Below, piece after piece: positions 8,652 to 16,424 of a stretch of 64,000 nucleotides of DNA. This stretch comes from Sphingomonas sabuli (lineage in GTDB: Bacteria > Pseudomonadota > Alphaproteobacteria > Sphingomonadales > Sphingomonadaceae): assembly GCF_014352855.1 (NCBI RefSeq), contig NZ_CP060697.1, positions 1,632,001-1,696,000 of the forward strand, in the 5' to 3' direction. Under the pieces are notes generated by a model, which was not told where the DNA came from, ran no database searches, and was given only the letters and a program-made list of their open reading frames with translations. The stretch's first letter is position 1; every line of letters starts with the position of its first letter. Both the position numbers and the translations under genes were made by a program.

Positions 8652-9791
8652 ATGGCCGACCCCATCACTATTCGCGCCGTCGAGACCAAAGCCGACCGCA
8701 AGGCCTTCGTGGACCTGGCCTGGGACGTCTATCGCGACGACCCGGCCTGGGTGCCGCCGTTGAAGGACGAGGTCCACGGCCTGATCACTCCGGGCAAGAA
8801 TCCGTGGTTCGAACATGCGCGCGCCCGATTATGGCTGGCGGAACGCGGCGGCCGGCCGGTCGGCCGCATCAGCGCCCAGGTCGACGAGCTGGTGCAGCAG
8901 CATATGGGCCCGGGAACCGGCCAGTGGGGCATGCTCGAAACGCGCGATGGCGACGCCGCGGCGGCGCTGATTGCCACCGCCGAGAATTGGCTGCGCGAAC
9001 AGGGCATGACCCGTTCGATGGGCCCGATCAGCCTGTCCATCTGGGACGAGCCGGGGCTGGAAATCGAAGGCTTCGACCAGCCGCCGACCGCGATGATGGG
9101 CCATCACCGCCCCGAATATCGGGCGTGGATCGAAGGCGCGGGCTATGAAAAGGCCAAGGACCTGCTGACCTACGAGGTCAATATCGCCGGCTGGCACGAC
9201 CCAAAGATCGACCGGCTGATCGCCATGGGCGAAAAGAACCCGCGCATCCGCATCCGCAAGGTCGACAAGTCGCGCTTCAAGGAAGAAGCCGCGCTGATCC
9301 TCTCGCTGCTCAACGACGCCTGGTCGGACAATTGGGGCTTCGTGCCCCTGACCGAGAGCGAGATCGCCTACGCCGGCAAGAAGCTCAAACCGATCATCTA
9401 CGAAGAACTGGTGCGGATCGCCGAATATGACGGCGAGCCGGTCGCCTTCATGATCACGCTGCCCGACATCAACGAGCTGATCAGGGACTTGAACGGCGAG
9501 CTGTTCCCGTTCGGCTTCGTCAAATTGCTGTGGCGCCTGCGCAAGCCGCGCACGACCCGCGCCCGCGTGCCGCTGATGGGCGTGGCCAAGAAGCTCCACG
9601 GCACCCGCACGGCCTCGCAACTGGCCTTCATGCTGATCGAATTCATCCGCCGCGACGCGGTCGGCAAGTTCGGCATCCAGACCGGCGAATTCGGCTGGAT
9701 CCTCGAAGACAATACGGGGATGCTCTCAATCGCCGAACTACCCGGCGCGCACGTCAATCACCGGTATCGGATTTACGAAAAGGCGCTCTGA
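8652..9791 (+). CDS. GNAT-like acyltransferase, bacterial ceramide synthase candidate
   Basis: 379 residues. It belongs to a conserved family of about 370-390 residues often annotated as hypothetical or N-acetyltransferase. The N-terminal block DPAWVPPLKDE…NPWFEHARARLWLAERGGRPVGRISAQ is distinctive and contains the beta-strand pattern of a GNAT fold. A second half-domain (EYDGEPVAFMITLPDINELI) repeats it, so the protein looks like a tandem GNAT. In Caulobacter the enzyme bCerS that acylates the sphingoid base to ceramide was described as an acyltransferase of this general class, encoded near spt. The same neighbourhood here makes this the best candidate, but identity with bCerS is inferred from memory, not tested. 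No membrane segment is seen. Confidence 0.55.
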   Translation: MADPITIRAVETKADRKAFVDLAWDVYRDDPAWVPPLKDEVHGLITPGKNPWFEHARARLWLAERGGRPVGRISAQVDELVQQHMGPGTGQWGMLETRDGDAAAALIATAENWLREQGMTRSMGPISLSIWDEPGLEIEGFDQPPTAMMGHHRPEYRAWIEGAGYEKAKDLLTYEVNIAGWHDPKIDRLIAMGEKNPRIRIRKVDKSRFKEEAALILSLLNDAWSDNWGFVPLTESEIAYAGKKLKPIIYEELVRIAEYDGEPVAFMITLPDINELIRDLNGELFPFGFVKLLWRLRKPRTTRARVPLMGVAKKLHGTRTASQLAFMLIEFIRRDAVGKFGIQTGEFGWILEDNTGMLSIAELPGAHVNHRYRIYEKAL

Positions 9792-9860
9792 CGGCCGCAC
9801 CTCCGTTATCGATGCGGGCGTCATGCCGGATCAGCGTTACTTTGCAGGCAAGGAGCGACG

Positions 9861-10412
9861 ATGACGGCAATTGCGTTCTGGAAAGCCTTGTACACGGCGG
9901 GGCACGACGCCGCCTGCCTCTTGCAAGCCGGGGACGGCTGGATCCTCGAAGGCACTGCCGTCTACCTGAAAGACGGCATACCGACCGCGTTGCACTATCG
10001 TCTGGACCTCGCGTCGAACTGGGAGACTCAAGGCGGGTCGATCAGCGGGCATGTAGGCGGCACTCGCGTTGCTCACAAAATCCGCCGCGACGAGGGGGGC
10101 TGGTCGCTCAACGGCAAACGGCAGGACTTACTCCACGGCGTCGTCGATCTGGATTTCGGCTTCACCCCCGCGACCAACTTTGCCCAGCTGCGCCGAATGA
10201 ACCTCGCGGTCGGGGAGAAGACCGAGATTATCGTCGCGTGGATGGACGTGGAAAGCGCCGGCCTGCAGCCGCTGCCGCAGGAATATGAACGGCTATCGGA
10301 ACGGACGTACGATTATAACTCGCCGAAGGGGCCGTACCGGGCGACGCTCGAGCTTCAGGAAAGCGGCTTTGTCCGGCTATATCCCGAGCTGTGGGAAGCG
10401 GAGCCCGCCTAA
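9861..10412 (+). CDS. Putative glycolipid-binding protein (PF06475-like)
   Basis: 183 residues starting 16 bases after a GCAAGGAG ribosome-binding site region. The order ILEGTAVYL…ALHYRLDL…W…GSISGHVGG…W.LNG…L.G.VDLDFGFTPATNFAQLRRMNL…YERLSERTYDYNSP matches my recollection of the putative glycolipid-binding family typified by Pseudomonas PA1994. No signal peptide is seen, so it is probably cytoplasmic. The beta-rich repetitive pattern fits a barrel that could hold a lipid. It lies 70 bases behind the ceramide synthase candidate on the same strand, an apt context for a lipid-binding protein, although a direct role is unproven. Confidence 0.6.
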   Translation: MTAIAFWKALYTAGHDAACLLQAGDGWILEGTAVYLKDGIPTALHYRLDLASNWETQGGSISGHVGGTRVAHKIRRDEGGWSLNGKRQDLLHGVVDLDFGFTPATNFAQLRRMNLAVGEKTEIIVAWMDVESAGLQPLPQEYERLSERTYDYNSPKGPYRATLELQESGFVRLYPELWEAEPA

Positions 10413-10421
10413 GCAACAGGC

Positions 10422-11195
10422 CTAGCGCAACTCCACCCAGGTCGGCGCATGGTCCGACGCTTTCTCCTCACCCCGCGCCCAGCGGTCGACGCCGGCGCCC
10501 ACCAACCGGTCCGCAGCCTCCGGCGAACACAGCAGATGGTCTAGGCGGAAGCCGAGGTCGCGTTGCCAGCAACCGGCGGTATAGTCCCAGAAGGTGTACA
10601 GCTTGGGATCGTCCGGGTGGAAGGCGCGCAGGGCGTCGGTCCAGCCCGCGCCGACCAGCCGCCGGAAGGATTGCCGCGCGCCCGGCTGCATGACCGCGTC
10701 ATGCTTGGTCGCATCGACCGAGAAGACGTCGCGATCTTCCGGCACGACGTTCCAGTCGCCGGCCAGCACGACCGGCTTTTCCTCCGGCAATAGCTCGGCA
10801 GCATGGGCTTCGAGCCGATCCATCCAACGCAATTTATAGTCGAACTTTTCCGTCCCGACCGGATTGCCGTTGGGCAGGTAGATCGACGCGACGATGACGC
10901 CGCCGGCCTCCGCCTCGATATAGCGGCTGTGCGTATCGTCAGGGTCGCCGGGCAGGCCAATTCGGCGCAGCGCGGGCGTATCGCCCTTCTGCAGCACGGC
11001 GACGCCGTTGAAGCCCTTTTGCCCGTGCCACACCGCGCCGTACCCCGCCGCCTCGATATCGGCGATCGGCAGCGATTCGTCCGCACACTTCAACTCCTGC
11101 AGGCAGACCACGTCGGGCTGCTCGCGCTCGAGCCATTCCAGCAGCCGCGGCATGCGCGCACGAATGCCGTTGAGGTTGTAGGAGACGATCTTCAC
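10422..11195 (-). CDS. xthA: Exodeoxyribonuclease III (AP endonuclease)
   Basis: 257 residues from a GTG at 11195 (VKIVSYNLNGIRAR), the normal N-terminus of the family. A longer reading from 11297 would run into erpA. The endonuclease/exonuclease/phosphatase fold is clear: SYNLNGIRAR, CLQELKCAD with the metal-binding Glu, AGDWNV with the catalytic Asp-Asn pair, and the terminal SDHAP with the catalytic His. It cuts DNA 5' of abasic sites and removes 3' blocking groups in base excision repair. It is downstream of erpA on the same strand with a gap of about 58 bases. Confidence 0.93.
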   Translation of the reverse strand: MKIVSYNLNGIRARMPRLLEWLEREQPDVVCLQELKCADESLPIADIEAAGYGAVWHGQKGFNGVAVLQKGDTPALRRIGLPGDPDDTHSRYIEAEAGGVIVASIYLPNGNPVGTEKFDYKLRWMDRLEAHAAELLPEEKPVVLAGDWNVVPEDRDVFSVDATKHDAVMQPGARQSFRRLVGAGWTDALRAFHPDDPKLYTFWDYTAGCWQRDLGFRLDHLLCSPEAADRLVGAGVDRWARGEEKASDHAPTWVELR

Positions 11196-11253
11196 GCGAG
11201 AATGCCTACGCCCGCCGGTGCCAAACGCAACCACCCCGTTCTCTGAGGGCGGA

Positions 11254-11586
11254 TCAGACCGAAAAGCTGCTTCCGCAGCCGCAGCCGGATTGCGCATTGG
11301 GGTTGGTTACCCGGAACGCCGCGCCGCCAAGGTCTTCGACGAAATCGACTTGCGATCCGCGCACCAGCTCCAGGCTGGCCGGATCGACGACCAGTTTCAC
11401 CCCGTCGGTTTCCGCCACCGAATCCTCGGCATCCGGCGCATCGGCCAGTTCGAAGACGTAGGTGAAGCCCGCGCAACCGCCGCCGTCGACGGCCAGGCGC
11501 AGGATCGCGGGCGCGTCCTTGCGCGCGGCAATCGCCGCCACGCGCCGGGCGGCATTTTCGCTTAAGCTGATGTCGGGTTCGCTCAC
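11254..11586 (-). CDS. erpA: Iron-sulfur cluster insertion protein, A-type carrier
   Basis: 110 residues. A-type carriers bind a 2Fe-2S or 4Fe-4S cluster and deliver it to apoproteins. The three conserved cysteines are present: Cys38 in GGGCAGFTY, and Cys102 and Cys104 in the C-terminal SGCGCGSSF. The family's N-terminal start (ISLSENAARRV) and length are normal. ErpA, IscA and SufA cannot be separated with certainty by eye; absence of suf or isc neighbours and the GGGCAGF form favour ErpA. It stands upstream of xthA. Confidence 0.88.
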   Translation of the reverse strand: MSEPDISLSENAARRVAAIAARKDAPAILRLAVDGGGCAGFTYVFELADAPDAEDSVAETDGVKLVVDPASLELVRGSQVDFVEDLGGAAFRVTNPNAQSGCGCGSSFSV

Positions 11587-11636
11587 GTCAGGAGCGAGAT
11601 AGGGGTGCGCCGCCGCAGCGGCAAGCTTGGGGAGCT

Positions 11637-12572
11637 TTAGCGGCCGCCGGGTCCGCCGAGCGCGACCGCGTCCATCGACGGGCGGTTGCCGGCCTTTTTC
11701 ATGGCGACGAGATAGTCGGTCGAGCGCATGAACGGGATCGGGTTCACCGGGCGGTCGTCGATGCGCACTTCATAGTGCAGGTGCGAACCGGTCGAACGGC
11801 CGGTCGAGCCCATCTTGCCGATCACTTCGCCGCGCGACACGCGCGAACCGGCGCTGACGTGGATCGCGGACAAGTGACCGTAGCGGGTGACGATGCCGCG
11901 GCCGTGGTCGATTTCGATGAAGTTGCCGTAACCGCCGCTGTTCCAGCCGGCGCGCAGCACCGTGCCTTCGGCAGTGGCGTGAATGGGGGTGCCGACCGGG
12001 CCGGCAAGGTCGATGCCGGCGTGCATCGCCGACGCCTTGCGGAACGGGTCGCTGCGGACCCCGAACGCGCTGGTGAATTCCGCGGTCTGGACCGGCTTTT
12101 CCGACGGGATGGCGATCGCGCCGCCGGCCAGCGTGTCGAGCTTCTTCCAGCTGGAAAAGAGCTGCTTGAAGGTCGGGTCGCCGCTGCCGCTGTCGAACGG
12201 GCCGCCGACGCCGCCGCCCTTGGACGGGAGGAAGCCGAGCCGCTTCAGCGCTTCGGGACCGACGTCTTCGGCCTGCAGCGCGGCGGCCAGCGCCAGCTGG
12301 CGCGCTTCGACCAGCTTCACCCGGCGCTCGGTTTCGGCGGCGAGCTTGGCGATCTGCGCGGAATAGGGGCTGACGACGACCTTTTCGGCCGCCTTGCCGG
12401 CGACGAGCTGGGCGGCGGCGAAGGCCGACCAGCCGATGAGCGCGAGGGAGAGGAAGAAGAAAGCGGCCTGGACGGGAGCGGAGAGGCGGAAACGGCGAAG
12501 CTGGGTACCATCGTGCACGAAGAATTCGCGATCGCTAAACAGCGTCTTCGATAGTGCCAGCAGATGCGTCAT
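11637..12572 (-). CDS. M23-family peptidase with N-terminal membrane anchor
   Basis: 311 residues from the ATG at 12572, the start best supported by upstream purines. One membrane segment (about 37-57, FFFLSLALIGWSAFAAAQLV) anchors a periplasmic region. A coiled-coil stretch (about 70-105) follows, then a linker and the C-terminal M23 domain (about 185-285). The LytM metal motif HAGIDLAG (HxxxD) and the later HLHYEVRIDDRPVNP (HxH) are both intact, so it should be an active zinc endopeptidase cutting peptide cross-links in peptidoglycan. The architecture resembles the cell-division and morphogenesis endopeptidases of alphaproteobacteria (DipM/LmdC class), but the exact role is unassigned. Confidence 0.88.
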   Translation of the reverse strand: MTHLLALSKTLFSDREFFVHDGTQLRRFRLSAPVQAAFFFLSLALIGWSAFAAAQLVAGKAAEKVVVSPYSAQIAKLAAETERRVKLVEARQLALAAALQAEDVGPEALKRLGFLPSKGGGVGGPFDSGSGDPTFKQLFSSWKKLDTLAGGAIAIPSEKPVQTAEFTSAFGVRSDPFRKASAMHAGIDLAGPVGTPIHATAEGTVLRAGWNSGGYGNFIEIDHGRGIVTRYGHLSAIHVSAGSRVSRGEVIGKMGSTGRSTGSHLHYEVRIDDRPVNPIPFMRSTDYLVAMKKAGNRPSMDAVALGGPGGR

Positions 12573-12849
12573 GTTTCGTCCCGCTCCAAAAACCATCACG
12601 GCGCTCGCGACACGAAGTCACGGGCGTATGATCCCGTCGATAAGAGGAGCTCCCCAGCCCCGCGCACTAGCGGAAAAATGTCCCCCCGCTCGTGCTTGAG
12701 GCGAAACTCACCCTTACTGGTTAACAGATTCAACCGAAAAGGCGGGTGCGTGGGACGAACCGTCGGACTTGTGCGGTGAATCGTTGGAAATGGCGGTGAA
12801 TCGCGGAACCATCGCTTCGGCTGACGTCATTCCGGCAGCGGAATCGTTG
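12573..12849. other. Divergent intergenic region between the M23 peptidase and serC (distal part)
   Basis: This is the largest gap in the window (12573-12957). I see no open frame with a convincing start and ribosome-binding site. The part listed here must hold the promoter of the leftward peptidase gene, but no clear -35/-10 pair stands out. The serC-side promoter and structured leader are listed separately. Confidence 0.4.
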
Positions 12850-12878
12850 TTGATTTCCCGCTTATTCGCACTTGTTTA
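12850..12878 (+). promoter_or_regulatory. Weak candidate promoter for serC-serA
   Basis: TTGATT (12850-12855) and TGTTTA (12873-12878) are separated by 17 bases. A transcript from here would start just before the palindrome at 12890 that opens the serC leader. Both hexamers deviate from consensus, so this is suggestive only. Confidence 0.3.
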
Positions 12879-12889
12879 GCGGACACTTC

Positions 12890-12957
12890 GCTGTACAGCC
12901 CGCAACGGGCCACGCCGTCCCAACGCGGCGCGCGCTCTCTGTGAGGAGAGATACAGC
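12890..12957 (+). ncRNA. Structured 5' leader of serC, candidate serC RNA motif
   Basis: Four stems can be drawn in 68 bases. The closing stem P1 is GCTGTA (12890-12895) with TACAGC (12952-12957), ending exactly at the ATG of serC (12958). It encloses GCCCG/CGGGC (12898-12902 with 12906-12910), CGCCG/CGGCG (12913-12917 with 12926-12930) and CTCTC/GAGAG (12935-12939 with 12946-12950). The last hairpin contains the GGAG ribosome-binding site, so folding would hide it. A conserved serC leader motif is known from alphaproteobacteria; whether this matches that covariance model I could not test. Likely role: control of serine biosynthesis at translation initiation. Confidence 0.5.
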
Positions 12958-14091
12958 ATGACGTCACTTCCCGCGGCGCGTCCGGCGCGTCCGTCCTTTT
13001 CTTCCGGTCCTTGCCCGAAGCCGCCCGGCTGGTCGCTCGACCGGCTCGACACCCGCATTCTTGGCCGTTCACACCGCTCGTCGCTGGGCAAGGCGCGCCT
13101 TGCCGAGGCGATCGACCGTACCGCTGCCTTGCTCGCGCTGCCCGACGGCTATCGCCTGGGCATCGTCCCGGCGTCCGACACGGGGGCGATGGAAATGGCG
13201 ATGTGGTCGCTGCTCGGTCCGCAGCCGGTAACCATGCTGGCCTGGGAAAGCTTCGGCGCGGGCTGGGTCACCGACGTCGCCAAGCAGCTCAAGCTCGACG
13301 CCGACATCCGCACCGCCGGATATGGCGAGATTGCCGATCTGTCCGGCATCGACCCCGCCAGCGATATCGTCTTCACCTGGAACGGCACGACCAGCGGCGT
13401 GCGCGTGCCCGACGTCGACTGGATCGCGGACGACCGCACCGGCCTGAGCATCTGCGACGCCACGTCCGCCGCCTTCGCTCAGGACATCGACTGGGCCAAG
13501 ATCGATGTCGGTACCTTCAGCTGGCAAAAGGCGCTTGGCGGCGAAGCGGCGCACGGCATGCTCGTGCTCAGCCCGCGCGCGGTCGAGCGGCTGGAAAGCC
13601 AGCCTGCCCCGCGCCCGCTCCCCAAGATCTTCCGCCTGACCAAAGGCGGGCAGCTGATCGACGGAATTTTCCGGGGCGAGACGATCAACACGCCCTCGAT
13701 GCTGGCGGTCGAGGACTGGCTTGCCTGTCTCGACTGGGCCGAAGGCGCTGGCGGCTTGCCGGCTTTGGTCGCGCGCGCCGACGCCAATGCCGCGGCGCTG
13801 GACCGCTGGGTCCAGGCATCCGGCTGGGCCGATCATCTGGTCGCCGATCCGGCCATCCGGTCGAATACTTCGGTGTGCCTGCAATTCACCGGCGCCGGGG
13901 ACGAGGCCGCGGCCACGGCCCGGCAGAAGGCGATCGTCAAGCGGTTGGAGGCGGAAGAGGCGGCGTTCGACATCGGCGCCTATCGCGATGCGCCGCCGGG
14001 CCTGCGCATCTGGTGCGGCGCCACCATCGAGACCGCCGACATCGAAGCTTTGACGCCATGGCTGGACTGGGCCTGGGAGGAATCCAAGTGA
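12958..14091 (+). CDS. serC: Phosphoserine aminotransferase
   Basis: 377 residues. It converts 3-phosphohydroxypyruvate and glutamate to phosphoserine, the second step of serine synthesis. The PLP lysine is Lys191 in FSWQKALGGE. FSSGPCPKPP at the N-terminus and ETINTPSMLAVED later are characteristic of the alphaproteobacterial SerC branch, which is longer at the N-terminus than the E. coli enzyme. GAGGAG at 12943-12948 gives a 9-base spacing to the ATG, inside the leader hairpin. The stop overlaps the serA start as GTGA, so the two genes are coupled. Confidence 0.94.
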   Translation: MTSLPAARPARPSFSSGPCPKPPGWSLDRLDTRILGRSHRSSLGKARLAEAIDRTAALLALPDGYRLGIVPASDTGAMEMAMWSLLGPQPVTMLAWESFGAGWVTDVAKQLKLDADIRTAGYGEIADLSGIDPASDIVFTWNGTTSGVRVPDVDWIADDRTGLSICDATSAAFAQDIDWAKIDVGTFSWQKALGGEAAHGMLVLSPRAVERLESQPAPRPLPKIFRLTKGGQLIDGIFRGETINTPSMLAVEDWLACLDWAEGAGGLPALVARADANAAALDRWVQASGWADHLVADPAIRSNTSVCLQFTGAGDEAAATARQKAIVKRLEAEEAAFDIGAYRDAPPGLRIWCGATIETADIEALTPWLDWAWEESK

Positions 14092-15677
14092 CCAACGCTG
14101 TAAAAGTGCTGATTTCCGACAAGATGGACCCGCGCGCGGCAGCCATTTTCCGCGACCGCGGGATCGAGGTCGACGAGAAGACCGGGCTAAGCCCCGAGGA
14201 GCTGAGCGCGATCATCGGCGACTATGACGGACTTGCGGTGCGCAGTTCGACGCGGGTCAGCGCGGCGGTCATGGATGCGGCCTTGCCGCGCCTCAAGGTC
14301 ATCGGCCGCGCCGGCATCGGCGTCGACACCATCGACGTGCCCGCCGCCTCGGCCCGCGGCATCGTCGTCATGAACACGCCGTTCGGCAATTCGATCACCA
14401 CCGCCGAGCACGCCATAGCCATGCTGTTCGCGCTGGCTCGTGAAATCCCGCAGGCCGACCAGTCGACGCAGGCCGGCAAGTGGGAAAAGAACCGCTTCAT
14501 GGGTGTCGAGCTGGCCGGCAAGACGCTGGGCCTGATCGGCTGCGGCAACATCGGCTCGATCGTCGCCGACCGCGCCCATGGCCTGAAGATGAAGGTCGCC
14601 GCCTTCGACCCGTTCCTCTCGCCCGAACGCGCGGTTGAGCTGGGCGTCGACAAGGTCGAGCTGGACGAGCTGCTCGCCCGCGCCGACTTCATCACCCTGC
14701 ACACCCCGCTGACCGACCAGACCCGCGGCATCCTGTCGCGCGAAGCGCTGGCCAGGACCAAGAAGGGCGTGCGCATCGTCAATTGCGCGCGCGGCGGGCT
14801 GATCGACGAAGAGGCGTTAAAGGACGGGCTGGAAACCGGCCATGTCGCCGGGGCCGCGCTCGACGTCTTTGCCAAGGAGCCGGCGACCGAGAACCCGTTG
14901 TTCGGGACCCCCGGGCTGATCTGCACCCCGCACCTTGGCGCGTCTACCAACGAAGCGCAGGTCAACGTCGCCATCCAGGTTGCCGAGCAGATGGCGGATT
15001 ACCTTCTGCTTGGCGGCATCACCAACGCGGTCAACGTGCCGTCGCTGTCGGCGGAAGAGGCGCCGCGGTTGAAGCCCTACATGGCACTGGCCGAAAAGCT
15101 CGGCCGCCTGGTCGGGCAGGTGGTCGGAAGCGAGGTGCGCTCGATCGACGTGGAGGTCGAAGGCGCCGCTGCCGAGCTCAACATCAAGCCGATCACCGGC
15201 GCGGTGCTGGCGGGCGTGATGCGCTGCTGGTCGGACACGGTGAACATGGTCAACGCGCCCTATTTGGCGAAGGAACGCGGCATAACTGTGCGCGAAATCC
15301 GCAACGACGGCGAAGGCGATTATCACACGCTGGTCGCGGTCACCGTCGGCACGGCTGGGGGCAAGCGGCGGGTCGAAGGCACGCTGTTCGGCAACAAGGC
15401 CCCGCGCCTGGTCAAGATCTTCGGCATCCCGGTCGAAGCCGATCTGAGCGGGCAGATGGCCTATATCGTCAACGACGACGCGCCGGGCTTCATCGGTGCG
15501 CTGGGCACGGCGATGGGACGTCATGACGTCAACATCGCCACCTTCAACCTCGGCCGCCGCGAAGAGGGCGGCGAGGCGGTGGCGCTGGTGGCGGTGGACG
15601 ATCCCATCAATGCCCAGCTGGCCGGTGAATTGCGCGACCTGTCCGGCGTGCGCGAAGTGGTGCCGCTCAGCTTCTAG
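14088..15677 (+). CDS. serA: D-3-phosphoglycerate dehydrogenase, long ACT-containing form
   Basis: 529 residues from a GTG at 14088, with GGGAGG seven bases upstream and overlap with the serC stop. The frame is open far upstream, but that part only shadows serC. It oxidises 3-phosphoglycerate to phosphohydroxypyruvate with NAD, starting serine synthesis. The substrate domain flanks the NAD-binding domain with GLIGCGNIGSIVADRA. RGGLIDEEAL and CTPHLGASTNEAQ carry the catalytic Arg, Glu and His region. After about 315 come the intervening (ASB) domain and a terminal ACT domain, the layout of serine-regulated type I enzymes. Serine made here supplies serine palmitoyltransferase and one-carbon metabolism. 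Confidence 0.95.
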   Translation: MTNAVKVLISDKMDPRAAAIFRDRGIEVDEKTGLSPEELSAIIGDYDGLAVRSSTRVSAAVMDAALPRLKVIGRAGIGVDTIDVPAASARGIVVMNTPFGNSITTAEHAIAMLFALAREIPQADQSTQAGKWEKNRFMGVELAGKTLGLIGCGNIGSIVADRAHGLKMKVAAFDPFLSPERAVELGVDKVELDELLARADFITLHTPLTDQTRGILSREALARTKKGVRIVNCARGGLIDEEALKDGLETGHVAGAALDVFAKEPATENPLFGTPGLICTPHLGASTNEAQVNVAIQVAEQMADYLLLGGITNAVNVPSLSAEEAPRLKPYMALAEKLGRLVGQVVGSEVRSIDVEVEGAAAELNIKPITGAVLAGVMRCWSDTVNMVNAPYLAKERGITVREIRNDGEGDYHTLVAVTVGTAGGKRRVEGTLFGNKAPRLVKIFGIPVEADLSGQMAYIVNDDAPGFIGALGTAMGRHDVNIATFNLGRREEGGEAVALVAVDDPINAQLAGELRDLSGVREVVPLSF

Positions 15678-15682
15678 CAAGA

Positions 15683-15701
15683 CGGGCCCGCGTAAGGCCC
15701 G
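15683..15701 (+). terminator. Short hairpin after serA
   Basis: CGGGCC (15683-15688) pairs with GGCCCG (15696-15701) around a 7-base loop, five bases after the serA stop. There is no following T tract, so it may stabilise the serC-serA transcript or attenuate reading into the next gene instead of terminating fully. Confidence 0.35.
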
Positions 15702-15722
15702 CGCCTGCAAGCTATCGGAGAC

Positions 15723-16367
15723 GTGACCATCGCGACTTTGTTTCGCCGCGGCGCGCTGTGCGCGGCCCTATTCGTCGGCCTTGCCGCCGCCGTCCCGACG
15801 GCGGTCGCCGCGCAGGCCGCGCGCGAAGTGACCAAGGCCGATTTCTACGTGCCCGGAATCGCCCCGACGCGCGCGCCCAAGGGGTATGACGTCACCGTCG
15901 TCTATTTCACCGACTATCAATGCCCGGTCTGCCGTCAGCACAGCGACGACGTCCTGCGAGCCTTTGCCGAGGACCGGAAGCTGCGTGTGATTTTCCGCGA
16001 CAGCCCGATCTTCGGCGCACAGTCGCTGACCGCGGCGCGGCTGGCGACCGCGGCGCACATGCAGGGCAAATATGTCGCCTTTCACACCCAGCTGATGCGG
16101 ACCAAGGGCAAGCTGACCGACGCCAGGATCCGCGAGGCGGCGGACCTGGCGGGGGTCGATTGGGCGCGGCTGCAAAAGGACCTTGCCGCCAACGCGTCGC
16201 GCATCGACGCACTGGTCGACTGGAACAACCGGTTGTCGAAGGCCGGCGGCATTTCGGGCACGCCGGCCTTCGTGATCGGCGAGGTGCTGGCCGACGGCGG
16301 CATGGACTACGCCAGCCTCAAGGCAGAAATCGCCGACGCCCGCGCCCGGATCGTCCGGGCCAGATAA
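15723..16367 (+). CDS. Periplasmic DsbA-family thiol oxidoreductase
   Basis: 214 residues from a GTG with CGGAGA just upstream. A signal peptide (about 1-30, RRGALCAALFVGLAAAVPTAVAA) directs export. The thioredoxin fold follows, with the redox pair Cys67-Cys70 in YQCPVCRQ, an inserted helical domain, and the cis-proline loop SGTPAF. Such proteins form or isomerise disulfides, or act as thiol peroxidase partners, in the periplasm. The CPVC dipeptide and overall pattern match the alphaproteobacterial DsbA-like proteins (thioredoxin_4 class) more than classical E. coli DsbA (CPHC). The substrate is unknown. Confidence 0.85.
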   Translation: MTIATLFRRGALCAALFVGLAAAVPTAVAAQAAREVTKADFYVPGIAPTRAPKGYDVTVVYFTDYQCPVCRQHSDDVLRAFAEDRKLRVIFRDSPIFGAQSLTAARLATAAHMQGKYVAFHTQLMRTKGKLTDARIREAADLAGVDWARLQKDLAANASRIDALVDWNNRLSKAGGISGTPAFVIGEVLADGGMDYASLKAEIADARARIVRAR

Positions 16368-16424
16368 GCCAAAGTGCGTCCGTTTCGGACTGAAGGGTAG
16401 CGGCCCGGCAATCCTGTTCGCCCA

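Noticed and set aside
13011..14087. Upstream extension of the serA frame
   Set aside because: It only shadows serC; the GTG at 14088 has a good ribosome-binding site and gives the normal SerA N-terminus.
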